Virus record (IMG/VR): IMGVR_UViG_3300027782_002219
Span: 1-41,325 of that record
DNA: 41,325 nt
Source of the DNA: a virus
Strand: one strand, 5' to 3'
A program made the position numbers and the translations under genes. Shown here piece by piece: positions 20,632 through 28,649 of this stretch (the stretch's first letter is position 1; every line of letters begins with the position of its first letter). The notes under the pieces were generated by a model that was not told the DNA's origin, searched no databases, and saw nothing but the letters and a program-made list of their open reading frames with translations.

Positions 20632-23159
20632 CCGAAGAATGAGTTTAGTGTGGATTGCTTCTCAGTTTCCCATCCAATAGAAACAAGAATGATTTTAATT
20701 GGATCAAGGAATGTTTTCTCAAACTGCATGTCATAATCAATATAGTTTTGTAGACCCAACTCTTTTGGCAATCTTGATGGATAGGATACCACTGAGTCTT
20801 TGAAAGGATTTGGCGTTTTTAGATAAGTGAATTTAATCTTTTCACCTTCTTGAATTAATGGATACTTGGTAGTCAGATTATATTGTTTTAGAAAATGATT
20901 ATATAGTATCGCACCCTTTACATGAATTGGTGTGCCTTTTTTATATAGTGTAGCAGAATCAGAATACTCTTTCAATCCATTCATGCCTCGAGGAAAAGAT
21001 ATCTCTTCAGCAGGCAATGAATTAAATTCTTCCTTGAATTTCGCAATGTAATTCTGTACTGTTAGTTCATCTGTGGTAACAATCAATTTAATAAGTTGTT
21101 TCATCTTCTCACGCACAGCCGCAGGTGTGGAAGACTTGACCATCTCAAGACCCATTACCTTTAGATGAGGTTCATTGTATTGAACACCTTCATTATTGTA
21201 CACATTAAGAATGTAACGTTTCTTGGCAGTCCAGATACCTTTATCTGAAAGACCTTCACGTTTCATAATCATCTTTTGGTCAAACGCATGTACATATTCA
21301 GCAAGTTCTTTATAACTCTCATCAATAAACGGTTGAATTTTATCTTCACAGACCTTGTCCATGAATGAGATAACTGCTGAAGGTTCCTTTCCTTTTTTGT
21401 AGACGCTATTAACCAACGGGCCAAGGTTGAGATAAATCGAATCTGTGTCAGAGGCGATAACATAGTCTTTCTCAGTTTTTAATATATTGTTTAGATATTG
21501 ATTTAGTTTGTTTTCAATCCAACGAATTGATAGTTGACCAGCAGTAGTAACAGCAAGTGCCAAACGTAAATCATAAAATCTAAAATACTGTGAACCCATG
21601 GCACCATAAGCGGAATTCAAAGTAACTTTCTTTGCCAACTGTAGATTATTGTATCGTGCAATCAGTTTTTCAATTTCGAATTTCTTTTTTGGATCACTTT
21701 CATTCTCATAGTCCTGCTGAGACTTCAGCATCAACTTCTTGAACTTCTTTCGGTCCTCATACATCTCTACCATCATCTGTGGTAGAAAACCTTGTTCAGT
21801 TGTATGAAAGAACTGACCATTTGGTGTAAGGGTAACATCTTTCATGGTACTTGTATCTAATCGTTTGTTTAATAGGTTCTCAACATTCGCTTGTGAAGAG
21901 AGTGAACCCATATTATCAGTATAATCTTCAGTTTCAATCAAAGTTTCTGGTGAGATATTATATTGAATGATCAAATGTGGATACAAAGAATTCAAGTCAA
22001 ACGATGCAACCCAATCATGCATACCAATCTGTGGGTCTTTGACATATGCACCCTCAAACGCTTCGTTCTTTTTCTGTGTTATACGAGGTGGTATAATGAT
22101 CTTTTTTCCCAGAAGGTGATTATAGATCAGTGCATCCCACATCCTAGTTTGTGCAAAGACATCCTCAAAGTTGGTTTTGGTATCATATGCAAGAGTAATA
22201 GCCAACTCAATCAACTTCAACTTATCTTCAAGTTGAACAACCAAGTCAACGTCTTTGATGTTGTACTCGATAAACTTTTGATAGTTAAGTTTGTACAACT
22301 GATGAAGATTATCATACTCATCATATGATAGTTTTGTTTCACCAAGTTCTACGTTAGCAATAGAATCTAGTTTATATGATTCTTGTGAATTACCACCAGG
22401 TGCATACCAACGATAGAGTTCAATATAGTCGAGTGCTGAGATGCCCACAATCTCATGGATCATCTGCTCTTTACCTTTGAATGTAGCATTCCGTGTAAAT
22501 GTATGGCCCCATGGAGATAGTTTCTTTACGCTATCCTCGCCAAGTAAACGTGTAAAGCGATTGATAAGGTAAGGAACATCAAAAAACTTGATATTCCAAC
22601 CAGAGATAATATCAGGATAGTTATCTGACCAATCAACAAGGAACTTTTTACAAAGATCGATTTCATCACGGCACTCCACATAATTAACAGTTTCATTTTG
22701 ATTGTCAAACTTACCGCAACCATACACAATAGTACCGCCATTCAATTGACGAACGGCAATAGCAGTGATTGGTTCAGTTGCTTTGTATGGATCAGGAAAT
22801 CCATTCTCTGAACCAACCTCAATATCGATTATAACAATTGATAGATGAGAAATATCCCAATCAACGATGCCTCTATGATTGTCGGCGATAAATGCATATT
22901 CATAACGTGTATTACCAAAGATTTTAAAATTCGAAACATCTCCATACCTCTTTACAAAATCACGTGCCTCACGAACATTCTCAAACTTCATTGGTTCAAG
23001 AGGTTCATTGAATAGAGTTTTATACTCGGAAGGTTTTTTAGCAGGCAAAAACAACGTCGGAGAGTAAGATATTTTCTCTTTTACTCTCCGACCGTTACTT
23101 ACACCACGGTACAAGACATGATTGCCTTGTACAACAACATTAGTATAATATTTTGACAT
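20628..23159 (-). CDS. 43: DNA polymerase, family B, gp43 (843 aa)
   Basis: A complete family B polymerase. The 3'-5' exonuclease shows Exo I IIDIEV (D112, E114) and Exo II ISGWNIKFFDVPYLI. The polymerase shows motif A DLNSLYPHLI, motif B KKVTLNSAYGAMGS and motif C ASDTDSIYL. The length matches the slightly shorter polymerases of cyanophage-type myoviruses (T4 gp43 is 898 aa). The last residues, QSTLNSFFG, fit a PIP-box (QxxLxxFF), which would bind the gp45 clamp encoded at 28650-29330. No intein or split is seen. The start ATG at 23159 has only a weak ribosome binding site. It overlaps the 2OG oxygenase gene by ATGA. Confidence 0.97.
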   Translation of the reverse strand: MSKYYTNVVVQGNHVLYRGVSNGRRVKEKISYSPTLFLPAKKPSEYKTLFNEPLEPMKFENVREARDFVKRYGDVSNFKIFGNTRYEYAFIADNHRGIVDWDISHLSIVIIDIEVGSENGFPDPYKATEPITAIAVRQLNGGTIVYGCGKFDNQNETVNYVECRDEIDLCKKFLVDWSDNYPDIISGWNIKFFDVPYLINRFTRLLGEDSVKKLSPWGHTFTRNATFKGKEQMIHEIVGISALDYIELYRWYAPGGNSQESYKLDSIANVELGETKLSYDEYDNLHQLYKLNYQKFIEYNIKDVDLVVQLEDKLKLIELAITLAYDTKTNFEDVFAQTRMWDALIYNHLLGKKIIIPPRITQKKNEAFEGAYVKDPQIGMHDWVASFDLNSLYPHLIIQYNISPETLIETEDYTDNMGSLSSQANVENLLNKRLDTSTMKDVTLTPNGQFFHTTEQGFLPQMMVEMYEDRKKFKKLMLKSQQDYENESDPKKKFEIEKLIARYNNLQLAKKVTLNSAYGAMGSQYFRFYDLRLALAVTTAGQLSIRWIENKLNQYLNNILKTEKDYVIASDTDSIYLNLGPLVNSVYKKGKEPSAVISFMDKVCEDKIQPFIDESYKELAEYVHAFDQKMIMKREGLSDKGIWTAKKRYILNVYNNEGVQYNEPHLKVMGLEMVKSSTPAAVREKMKQLIKLIVTTDELTVQNYIAKFKEEFNSLPAEEISFPRGMNGLKEYSDSATLYKKGTPIHVKGAILYNHFLKQYNLTTKYPLIQEGEKIKFTYLKTPNPFKDSVVSYPSRLPKELGLQNYIDYDMQFEKTFLDPIKIILVSIGWETEKQSTLNSFFG

Positions 23160-23171
23160 TCATAGTTTTCG

Positions 23172-23483
23172 TTATAGTCTCAAACCAGCAGGTGCAATTT
23201 CAATACCACTGCCGAACATTTTATTGTATTGATTTAGTATATCAATCACTGGTGTGGTTACGCAAATCACATCTTCTTTTTTGATTGTAATACCAGTTAC
23301 AAACTCTTCAGCAAATGCAAGATAAGGTGCAAATCCAATACCACCTTGGTCTTTATTACTTTGTGGTGGAACAGAAATTATCTGAACTGGATTTTTTATA
23401 TTCAGATCATACTCATCAGTATATTCCAATGTGCAGAGAATTGTTTGTTGTGTTTTAAATGTTACGCATTTTATTTGACTCAT
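23172..23483 (-). CDS. Conserved small phage protein upstream of gp43, unknown function (103 aa)
   Basis: A beta-rich N-terminal half (KCVTFKTQQTILCTLEY and NPVQIISVPP) is followed by FAPYLAFAEEF and a conserved-looking tail, VICVTTPVIDILNQYNKMFG. The pattern resembles small proteins next to gp43 in cyanophage-type genomes; the beta part is loosely reminiscent of an Sm-like fold, but I cannot support that further. It overlaps the preceding gene by ATGA and lies 12 bases before gp43, so it is co-expressed with the polymerase. Confidence 0.75.
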   Translation of the reverse strand: MSQIKCVTFKTQQTILCTLEYTDEYDLNIKNPVQIISVPPQSNKDQGGIGFAPYLAFAEEFVTGITIKKEDVICVTTPVIDILNQYNKMFGSGIEIAPAGLRL

Positions 23484-23710
23484 ATGGACACTTTCATAGA
23501 AGATTCGAGGACATCAACAGTCACCCATTTTTTAGGAAATAACATCTCACGACCACGGAAGTCGGCAATGTCATATGTAGGATCATCAACAAGACCAACT
23601 AACTCAACCTTGCTGTCGAACTCACGCAAAAACAAATCATACTTATATGCTTTAGGGTATTTTGAATTTGTTTCAACGATTTGCTTTGCTACTTTTGTGG
23701 TACTAATCAT
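23480..23710 (-). CDS. Small unknown protein, first gene of the polymerase transcript (76 aa)
   Basis: A 76-residue soluble protein. A short helix (TTKVAKQIVETNSKYPKAYK) is followed by alternating beta patterns (KVELVGLVDDP) and FRGREMLFPKKWVTVDVLES. I do not recognise it. The ATG at 23710 has GGAG seven bases upstream and lies about 30 bases after a strong promoter, so this is probably the first gene read from it. Confidence 0.7.
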   Translation of the reverse strand: MISTTKVAKQIVETNSKYPKAYKYDLFLREFDSKVELVGLVDDPTYDIADFRGREMLFPKKWVTVDVLESSMKVSI

Positions 23711-23739
23711 GTAAACTCCATAAAATTAAGACTATAAAC

Positions 23740-23768
23740 AGTATATCAAGACTCTTGTTGTTTGTCAA
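23740..23768 (-). promoter_or_regulatory. Sigma70-type promoter (TTGACA-N17-TATACT)
   Basis: On the minus strand a perfect -35 TTGACA (23763-23768) and a -10 TATACT (23740-23745, five of six) have the ideal 17-base spacing. The promoter is embedded in the last codons of the dCMP deaminase gene and points at the 76-aa gene and gp43. It shares the ACTTGACAAA core with promoters at 31.8 and 34.2 kb. Confidence 0.75.
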
Positions 23769-24255
23769 GTTTATACACATTTGTACCGCATTTTTTTAAA
23801 AATTCAATACCGCCATTTGCCCGTGGGTAACCATTACGGTAATATACTTCTTTGATTCCTGCTTGATATATGATTTTAGCACAATCTAAGCAAGGTTCGT
23901 GAGTAACAAATAGTGTTGCCCCTTCAGAAGAATTGGTAGATCGTGCAATCTTTGCCAGAGCATTGGTTTCTGCATGGAGAACTTCAGGTTTGGTTTTCTT
24001 TCTTGTCCAACCGTGAGCAGTTTCGGTAAAACCATGCTCAATCAACCATTCTGGAGTAGCATGGCATTCGTCTTTCAAGATATATTCAGTAACTTCACAG
24101 TTATTATCCCAACCGCTTGGCATACCGTTATAACCAATACCTATGATGGTATTGTCTTTTACGACTACGCAACCTACATGAAGTCTAGTTGCTGATGATA
24201 ATTCGGCATAAACTTCTGCTGCCTGCATGTGTGCTTTAATAAATTTAGTTTTCAT
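23746..24255 (-). CDS. cd: dCMP deaminase (169 aa)
   Basis: A zinc-dependent cytidine/deoxycytidylate deaminase: the zinc and proton-shuttle motif VLHAETNAL (H94, E96) and the THEPCLDCAKII motif (C122, C125) are intact, as is the N-terminal TRLHVGCVVVKDNTIIGIGYNG core. It converts dCMP to dUMP for thymidylate synthesis, as T4 gene cd does. Length and motifs fit this family. Thymidylate synthase is not in this window. The 3' end also carries the promoter for the polymerase transcript. Confidence 0.94.
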   Translation of the reverse strand: MKTKFIKAHMQAAEVYAELSSATRLHVGCVVVKDNTIIGIGYNGMPSGWDNNCEVTEYILKDECHATPEWLIEHGFTETAHGWTRKKTKPEVLHAETNALAKIARSTNSSEGATLFVTHEPCLDCAKIIYQAGIKEVYYRNGYPRANGGIEFLKKCGTNVYKLDKQQES

Positions 24256-24256
24256 A

Positions 24257-24334
24257 TTATAAGTAAGTGCTCACTTCACGTATAGCATTCTGACGATTTT
24301 CTTCGGCGACTATTTCGAATTCGAAAATGAAATT
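24257..24334 (-). other. Gap region with protein-like micro-frame and 14-base palindrome
   Basis: This 80-base gap has no normal gene. The frame running from the stop of the upstream gene to a TAA just before the deaminase ATG reads like the end of a small acidic protein (FEFEIVAEENRQNAIREV), but it contains no ATG, GTG or TTG. Only ATT or ATA codons could start it. A perfect palindrome, TTTCGAATTCGAAA, lies at 24313-24326 and could be an operator or chance. It may be a remnant of a small gene that lost its start. Confidence 0.3.
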
Positions 24335-25153
24335 TTATTCTACCAGTACCAGTGGTACGTATGCAGGATTTAAACCGTTTGCATACACAAAGAACGGGAA
24401 GAATCTTTCACCTAAGAACCCAGGATAACGCCAAGGAAATGGTTCAGATGTTGTTGGTTCTATTGGATACGTTTTATCGGTATGAGTCCAAATGTATTCC
24501 AACAATTCAAAAAATTCACTTATGTATTTCTTGAACATCTGTTTACGCATAATATAAGATGTTTCAAAGTTTATCGTGTTACCTTTGAACCAATCAATTT
24601 TATTACGGTAGTCTGGAAACAGTTCCATGATTCCTTGAATAAACAAGTTCCAATACTCATATGGTTGAGATTCAAGATATTGTGATTCAATGTCTTTACC
24701 TGATAAAGTGATAGGAAGATTTGTAATTAAGTCGTGCTTCTCAAGCAGTTTTAATGCAGTATCTTTCATTGCTTCTGAGGACAAATAATCCGCAGTTGTT
24801 TGATTTGCTGCCATGATAACTTTAGGTGCTGATTGTGGCATAGTATCATCAAGTAACAAATACCGACGATAACTTCCTGCTCCAATATAATCTGCTTTAC
24901 CATACTTCCATAGATAATACTCTGTTGCAAGAACACCCATTGCTTTCAAAAACTCAGACTCACTAACACGTGAATAATGGTGTGCATACTCATGAATACT
25001 CAGTTGTCTTGTGGTATTGATATACTCATCATCAGTAGGAGGATGCCAGCCATACGGTGCTTTTTCACCAGCATAGGTTGCTTTTATCCAACTCGATTTG
25101 AAGTTGAAAGGAAACGGTTTATGAAAGTGCAAACCCATCAGAATATCATTCAC
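24335..25153 (-). CDS. DUF4422-like glycosyltransferase-family protein (272 aa)
   Basis: The block VLATEYYLWKYGKADYIGAGSYRRYL (about residues 74-99, quoted in parts as YYLWKYGKADYIG and GSYRRYL) and the C-terminal RYPGFLGERFFPFFVYANG pattern match DUF4422 proteins. These are glycosyltransferase-like enzymes of capsule and LPS loci whose hallmark is an [HS]YRRY motif followed by a late GFLAERL motif. I chose GTG at 25153 as start because AAAGGAG lies seven bases upstream; the longer frame needs TTG at 25195 and would erase the small gene's role as its neighbour. It overlaps the 52-aa gene by eight bases. The acceptor is unknown: host envelope glycan, virion or DNA are possible. Confidence 0.72.
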   Translation of the reverse strand: MNDILMGLHFHKPFPFNFKSSWIKATYAGEKAPYGWHPPTDDEYINTTRQLSIHEYAHHYSRVSESEFLKAMGVLATEYYLWKYGKADYIGAGSYRRYLLLDDTMPQSAPKVIMAANQTTADYLSSEAMKDTALKLLEKHDLITNLPITLSGKDIESQYLESQPYEYWNLFIQGIMELFPDYRNKIDWFKGNTINFETSYIMRKQMFKKYISEFFELLEYIWTHTDKTYPIEPTTSEPFPWRYPGFLGERFFPFFVYANGLNPAYVPLVLVE

Positions 25154-25304
25154 TTGGTGTCTCCTTTTTCTTTTTAAATTCGATCTTTGGTGCAATTATT
25201 GCTGATATCATAGCATCACGATAGACTTTTTTATGTTCAGGTTCCATATTGGCCAACATGACCTTCAATGGTTTAGTCATTTTAAAATTAGAATTAGGTT
25301 TCAT
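25146..25304 (-). CDS. Small conserved-type protein, unknown function (52 aa)
   Basis: A 52-codon gene that is easily missed because of its size. The ATG at 25304 overlaps the TAA of the upstream oxygenase gene (TAATG), the standard coupling in this genome, and the stop overlaps the GTG start of the next gene. The protein begins MKPNSNFKMTKPLKVMLANM, continues with a basic helix (EPEHKKVYRDAMISAI) and ends in a run of lysines. Short basic proteins with a similar NFKM[ST]K start are familiar to me from T4-like aquatic phages. No function is known. Confidence 0.7.
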   Translation of the reverse strand: MKPNSNFKMTKPLKVMLANMEPEHKKVYRDAMISAIIAPKIEFKKKKETPSE

Positions 25305-25867
25305 TACCATGCCCAAGAAACATATGAGTACCTAGTGCCTTCAGTCACCAGTTTGACCTCATGTGGATATAAAAAGTTTGAAGGAAATATCATCAACTCA
25401 CCTGCTTTTAGTTCAACAACTTTATCTTTCCAGAATACAAGTTCACCACCCTTATAATCATCATTTAAACAACCTAGAATTGAAAGTGTTGGTATACCTT
25501 TACGGATACCATCAAACATGGAATGAATATGGTCACAATGAAGTGCCATCTGTGTGTCGGTACGATAGCGATTGAAACGAACTTCTGAATAACCATTCCA
25601 ACTTCTGAACCATGGACATTCAACATCTAAAATATATTTTTTTAGTGTATCCCAAATCTTCTGCATGATCAAATCTTTTGTTTCGATTTTAGAATATGCT
25701 ATCGAAAGTTCATGTTCATATGAGTGGTAACTATTGTTTTGAACATTATAAAATTGGTGCACCTGGAATTCTTTATCTTTTTCTTCCAGAGCATTGACTG
25801 ACTTGATACATTCTTCCTCAGAAAGTACCTGATAAACTTTTAGATATGATTCTGTGTTTCTATCCAT
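25304..25867 (-). CDS. 2OG-Fe(II) oxygenase, prolyl-4-hydroxylase-like (187 aa)
   Basis: The iron ligands H110 and D112 (ALHCDHIHSMFDG) and H169 (FLYPHEVKL) plus the 2-oxoglutarate arginine R179 (TEGTRYSYVSW) are all present, with GGELVFW between them, giving a full P4H-type jelly-roll. The ATG at 25867 is supported by AAAGG six bases upstream; an in-frame GTG at 25903 lies inside a hairpin and is less likely. T4-like phages of cyanobacteria carry related oxygenases of unknown substrate. Candidate targets are prolines in virion or host proteins, or nucleobases. Confidence 0.85.
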   Translation of the reverse strand: MDRNTESYLKVYQVLSEEECIKSVNALEEKDKEFQVHQFYNVQNNSYHSYEHELSIAYSKIETKDLIMQKIWDTLKKYILDVECPWFRSWNGYSEVRFNRYRTDTQMALHCDHIHSMFDGIRKGIPTLSILGCLNDDYKGGELVFWKDKVVELKAGELMIFPSNFLYPHEVKLVTEGTRYSYVSWAW

Positions 25868-25884
25868 GATATACCTTTTAATAA

Positions 25885-25903
25885 GTGGGGCGTAATGCCC
25901 CAC
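25885..25903 (-). terminator. Intergenic GC-rich hairpin after hsp20
   Basis: A perfect 7-bp stem, GTGGGGC/GCCCCAC, with a 5-base loop sits between the hsp20 stop and the oxygenase ribosome binding site. On the minus strand it is followed only by TTATTAAAAGG, so it is at best a weak terminator. It may instead be an mRNA-stabilising or processing hairpin. Confidence 0.5.
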
Positions 25904-25906
25904 CGT

Positions 25907-26428
25907 TTATGATGCTAGATTATCCGCCCAAGTTGAACGTAGATTTTCTGCTTGAGCACGACTCATAGGTTCTTGCTCTTGTAGAAGTTGAGGGTTATAA
26001 TCACTCAAGTTATTACCAATTTCGACCTTACGTGGTTTCTTGTGTTCTGGAATGATGTTCTCAAGTCCAATGCGTAGAATACCATCCTTGATATCAGCAC
26101 CTCGTACCTCAATCGTGTCTGCAAGTGTAATCACTTTAGTGAAAGACCGAGTGCCAATACCTTGATGTAGATATGTCACTTCGTCCTTATGTTTCTTCTC
26201 ACCTTTGATTGTCAAGTTACCTTCTTGGACTTGAACATCAATTTCATCTTTGGTAAAACCCGCAACAGCAATTTCTATGTAATATCTATTATCAAGAGAT
26301 TTAATGATATTGTGTGGTGGGAAAGTTGATGGTTTGATTTCACTATCAAGAATTTTCTCAACATCACGAATAAAGTTTTCAAAGCCAAGTGTTTGATGGA
26401 ACAAAGGTCCAAATGAAATACGTGTCAT
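25907..26428 (-). CDS. hsp20: Small heat-shock protein Hsp20/IbpA-like (173 aa)
   Basis: An alpha-crystallin domain spans about residues 38-135, with KSLDNRYYIEIAVAGFTKDE, the NLTIKGEKK strand, an aromatic/arginine turn (GIGTRSFTKVITL) and the G-x-L motif DGILRIGLENIIP. The flexible C-terminal tail is longer than in IbpA and lacks an obvious IxI motif beyond VEIGNN. Start ATG 26428 is set by AGGAG seven bases upstream. Hsp20 genes next to replication genes are a hallmark of cyanophage-type T4 relatives; the chaperone may protect phage proteins during assembly or infection. Confidence 0.92.
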   Translation of the reverse strand: MTRISFGPLFHQTLGFENFIRDVEKILDSEIKPSTFPPHNIIKSLDNRYYIEIAVAGFTKDEIDVQVQEGNLTIKGEKKHKDEVTYLHQGIGTRSFTKVITLADTIEVRGADIKDGILRIGLENIIPEHKKPRKVEIGNNLSDYNPQLLQEQEPMSRAQAENLRSTWADNLAS

Positions 26429-26458
26429 ACATTTTCTCCTATTAAGCAAGTTAAAATA

Positions 26459-26479
26459 CGTGACCCCGAAGGCATCACG
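26459..26479 (-). terminator. Hairpin with C(UUCG)G tetraloop
   Basis: On the minus strand the end of the 60-aa gene is followed by a stem (CGTGA/TCACG plus inner pairs with one bulge) closed by CTTCGG, the very stable UUCG tetraloop often found between T4 genes, and then by TATTTTAA. It may be a terminator or a message-stabilising hairpin before hsp20. Confidence 0.55.
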
Positions 26480-26481
26480 AC

Positions 26482-26664
26482 TTACTTGCCAATCTCAAAC
26501 GCTGTGCGATTGACAAGATAAGTTCTTTGAGGATTTGATTGAGTAAAGACCCGAACGAATTCATTGGCGCCTTCTCTAATCACATCATCGTAATCTCTAG
26601 TAAATACTTCTTCTTTGGTATACTTATTCACAAGTTTGACCAAATTGTTTTTCGCTTTGTACAT
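26482..26664 (-). CDS. Small conserved phage protein after regA (60 aa)
   Basis: A 60-residue basic protein (MYKAKNNLVKLVNKYTKEEV... ending VNRTAFEIGK) with a helix-strand pattern and no known motif. It lies 14 bases after regA and before the UUCG hairpin, in the same orientation, with a plausible weak GGTGACTTATC leader. The position and the composition resemble small genes at this place in other T4-like aquatic phages, but the function is unknown. Confidence 0.65.
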   Translation of the reverse strand: MYKAKNNLVKLVNKYTKEEVFTRDYDDVIREGANEFVRVFTQSNPQRTYLVNRTAFEIGK

Positions 26665-26678
26665 GATAAGTCACCATA

Positions 26679-27083
26679 TTAGTAATCAGTTTTCTTTTTA
26701 CCTATATTATATTTAGCAATCAATTCCCATTCATCTTTTTCTTTGAAAGCAATAATCTTGATCTGATGAATTGGTGCCATATTATGTTCTACTATATCAT
26801 AGTCCACGATCTTTAGCAACCCCCATTCTTCTAATAAATTGGCAATTGCGTTCCGTCTTTGTATATCATTTTCAGTAATTGTAGATAACTTACCATCTAA
26901 AGCAAACAATTCTTTAAAGTGTACAATATAATACTTGCCCTGCTTATGTAAAATATGGCAAGATTGATACAATACCTTTTCTTTACGTGAGGACACACCA
27001 ATACGGGTTAGTGTCTCACGAACCTTCAAGAAGTCATCCTGTTCTACTAGGGTGACCTCGACAAATTTAGATATATCAACCAT
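26679..27083 (-). CDS. regA: RegA translational repressor (134 aa)
   Basis: It aligns by eye to T4 RegA through KVRETLTRIGVSSRKEKVLY, QSCHILHKQGKYYIVHFKEL, RRNAIANLLEEWGLLKIV and the C-terminal EWELIAKYNIGKKK. T4 RegA (122 aa) binds ribosome initiation regions of early mRNAs, including those of the clamp and clamp loader, and represses them. The gene stands just after gp62, as in T4, and its start region TAGGAAAATGAAATG is the kind of AT-rich initiation site that RegA autoregulates. The extra length is mostly an N-terminal MVDISKF and a middle insertion. Confidence 0.95.
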   Translation of the reverse strand: MVDISKFVEVTLVEQDDFLKVRETLTRIGVSSRKEKVLYQSCHILHKQGKYYIVHFKELFALDGKLSTITENDIQRRNAIANLLEEWGLLKIVDYDIVEHNMAPIHQIKIIAFKEKDEWELIAKYNIGKKKTDY

Positions 27084-27084
27084 T

Positions 27085-27471
27085 TCATTTTCCTAACCCA
27101 CCTATAAAGGTTTCTTTTTTTAGTTGTTGGATTTGTTCTTTGGTTAGTAGACGCATGGCATCACGTGCCTTGCCGTCGGAAAGTCCGTAGACCAGTTTGA
27201 TACATGCTATATCATCATCTTTTTCCGACTTTGCCCACTTCGCAAACGATCTTTTCACAGACCTAACAGTATTTAGTAAAAAGTCATTCTGCATCTTTTT
27301 GTCTAAATGGTGGCGCTGGTTCATCTCATTTGCGAGGAGAACGCAGTCCCTATGTTGAGATAAACTTCTATTGGTTAGAAATGGTACGTACTCCTTCTCA
27401 GTTAGTTCATCCACGATAAGTTGTTTCTTACCCTGAAGAATCTGATTCACATAGTCAAATGGGTTACTCAT
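27085..27471 (-). CDS. 62: Clamp loader small subunit gp62 (128 aa)
   Basis: A gp62-like protein: PFDYVNQILQGKKQLI at the start, then NRSLSQHRDCVLLANEMNQRHHLD and FLLNTVRSVKRSFAKWAK, the residues best kept between T4 and cyanophage gp62. It is shorter than T4 gp62 (187 aa), as is usual in the cyanophage type. It joins four gp44 subunits to load the gp45 clamp. It overlaps gp44 by ATGA, so the two subunits are made in a coupled way. Confidence 0.9.
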   Translation of the reverse strand: MSNPFDYVNQILQGKKQLIVDELTEKEYVPFLTNRSLSQHRDCVLLANEMNQRHHLDKKMQNDFLLNTVRSVKRSFAKWAKSEKDDDIACIKLVYGLSDGKARDAMRLLTKEQIQQLKKETFIGGLGK

Positions 27472-28397
27472 TTGAACTCACCATCTGCCATAATTTGAGT
27501 CAAACATGCAACCAAATTAATTTCTTGATCAGCAACAAACGCCTGCTTGTATTGGTAGTCTGCCAGAACTATCACCACACCAGGTATGCTGGATGGCTTC
27601 AGTATCTCATACAAATTATCATACAGTTTGCGGAAGAACATTGTCGGATCAATCTCTGCGGTTGCTGCCCACTTACGAACAGATGTAAAGTCTTTTTCTT
27701 TCATATGTTTGACAATCTGCGTCAACGATATATCACCAATCTGAGAAAGAATACCTACATCAATTTTACCCAGTTGAGCATAACGTTGGAGTTCATTAAT
27801 AACACGCCGAAAATCTGGAAAGTGTTTCTTGACAAGTTCAACAATTACCTTATCATCATACTCTACCTTTTCAGTTTCAAGTACGGATTGAATACGTTTG
27901 AAGAATGCGCTTGCCATCTTCTGCTTCTCACCATTCTTCATAGCAAAGTCAATTACAGCACACCGTGAATGAAGTGGATCAATAATTTTTGCTTTGTAAT
28001 TACAAGTAAATATAAATGAGCAATTGACTGCAAATTCTTCTATTGCATTACGGAGACATGCTTGTGCATTTGGAGATAGATAATCTGCTTCATCAATAAT
28101 AATAACTTTACGACCACCAGAGAATGACATTGATGATGCATAGTTCTTTACTTTGACACGAATAACGTCAACACCATTCTCATCAGAACCATTGATTACC
28201 ATGTAGTCGCAACCGATCTCGTTGCACATTGCTTTTGCTATCGTTGTCTTGCCTACGCCCGCCCCACCAGTCAGTAGGAGATTTGGTATCTGCTTTTGAT
28301 TGACGTATTCCTGAAACGGAACTTTCAATCGTTCTGGCAAGATACAATCCTCTACTGTCTTTGGGCGATACTTTTCTGTCCACAGAAATTGTTCCAT
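27468..28397 (-). CDS. 44: Clamp loader ATPase gp44 (309 aa)
   Basis: An AAA+ ATPase with EKYRPKTVEDCILP (the N-terminal box typical of clamp loaders), Walker A GGAGVGKT (44-51), Walker B VIIIDEADYL and the SRC arginine-finger motif HSRCAVIDF. The length is close to T4 gp44 (319 aa). It loads the gp45 sliding clamp onto primer ends together with gp62. The start ATG has GAAAGG seven bases upstream. Confidence 0.96.
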   Translation of the reverse strand: MEQFLWTEKYRPKTVEDCILPERLKVPFQEYVNQKQIPNLLLTGGAGVGKTTIAKAMCNEIGCDYMVINGSDENGVDVIRVKVKNYASSMSFSGGRKVIIIDEADYLSPNAQACLRNAIEEFAVNCSFIFTCNYKAKIIDPLHSRCAVIDFAMKNGEKQKMASAFFKRIQSVLETEKVEYDDKVIVELVKKHFPDFRRVINELQRYAQLGKIDVGILSQIGDISLTQIVKHMKEKDFTSVRKWAATAEIDPTMFFRKLYDNLYEILKPSSIPGVVIVLADYQYKQAFVADQEINLVACLTQIMADGEFK

Positions 28398-28431
28398 GAA
28401 AACCTTTCACATAAATCATAATAAAATAAAA

Positions 28432-28647
28432 TCAGTCTTTTTGGTTCAGTGTATTAACTACTTCAAGATACGATTCTTTAACATGCCAATCAGTACCATT
28501 GACACCAAAGATAACTGTACGCATCTGTAGTTTAGCATTTTCATCAGGACTAATCAACTCAAATACTGATGCTACAATATCTGAATTGATAGCAATCGAT
28601 TCACCATCAAATGCTGACGATGCATTTGTAAACATTTTCATTGCCAT
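28432..28647 (-). CDS. Small conserved protein between gp45 and gp44 (71 aa)
   Basis: A 71-residue protein (MAMKMFTNASSAFDGESIAI...), probably beta-rich, with VIFGVNGTDWHVKESYLEVVN. The ATG at 28647 has AAGG seven bases upstream; a second in-frame ATG two codons later lacks one. A small unassigned gene at this place between clamp and clamp loader is familiar from cyanophage-type genomes. The function is unknown. Confidence 0.75.
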   Translation of the reverse strand: MAMKMFTNASSAFDGESIAINSDIVASVFELISPDENAKLQMRTVIFGVNGTDWHVKESYLEVVNTLNQKD

Positions 28648-28649
28648 GA

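Noticed and set aside
25867-25903. GTG start at 25903 for the prolyl-hydroxylase-like gene
   Set aside because: The GTG lies in the stem of a stable hairpin, while the ATG at 25867 has AAAGG at good spacing.
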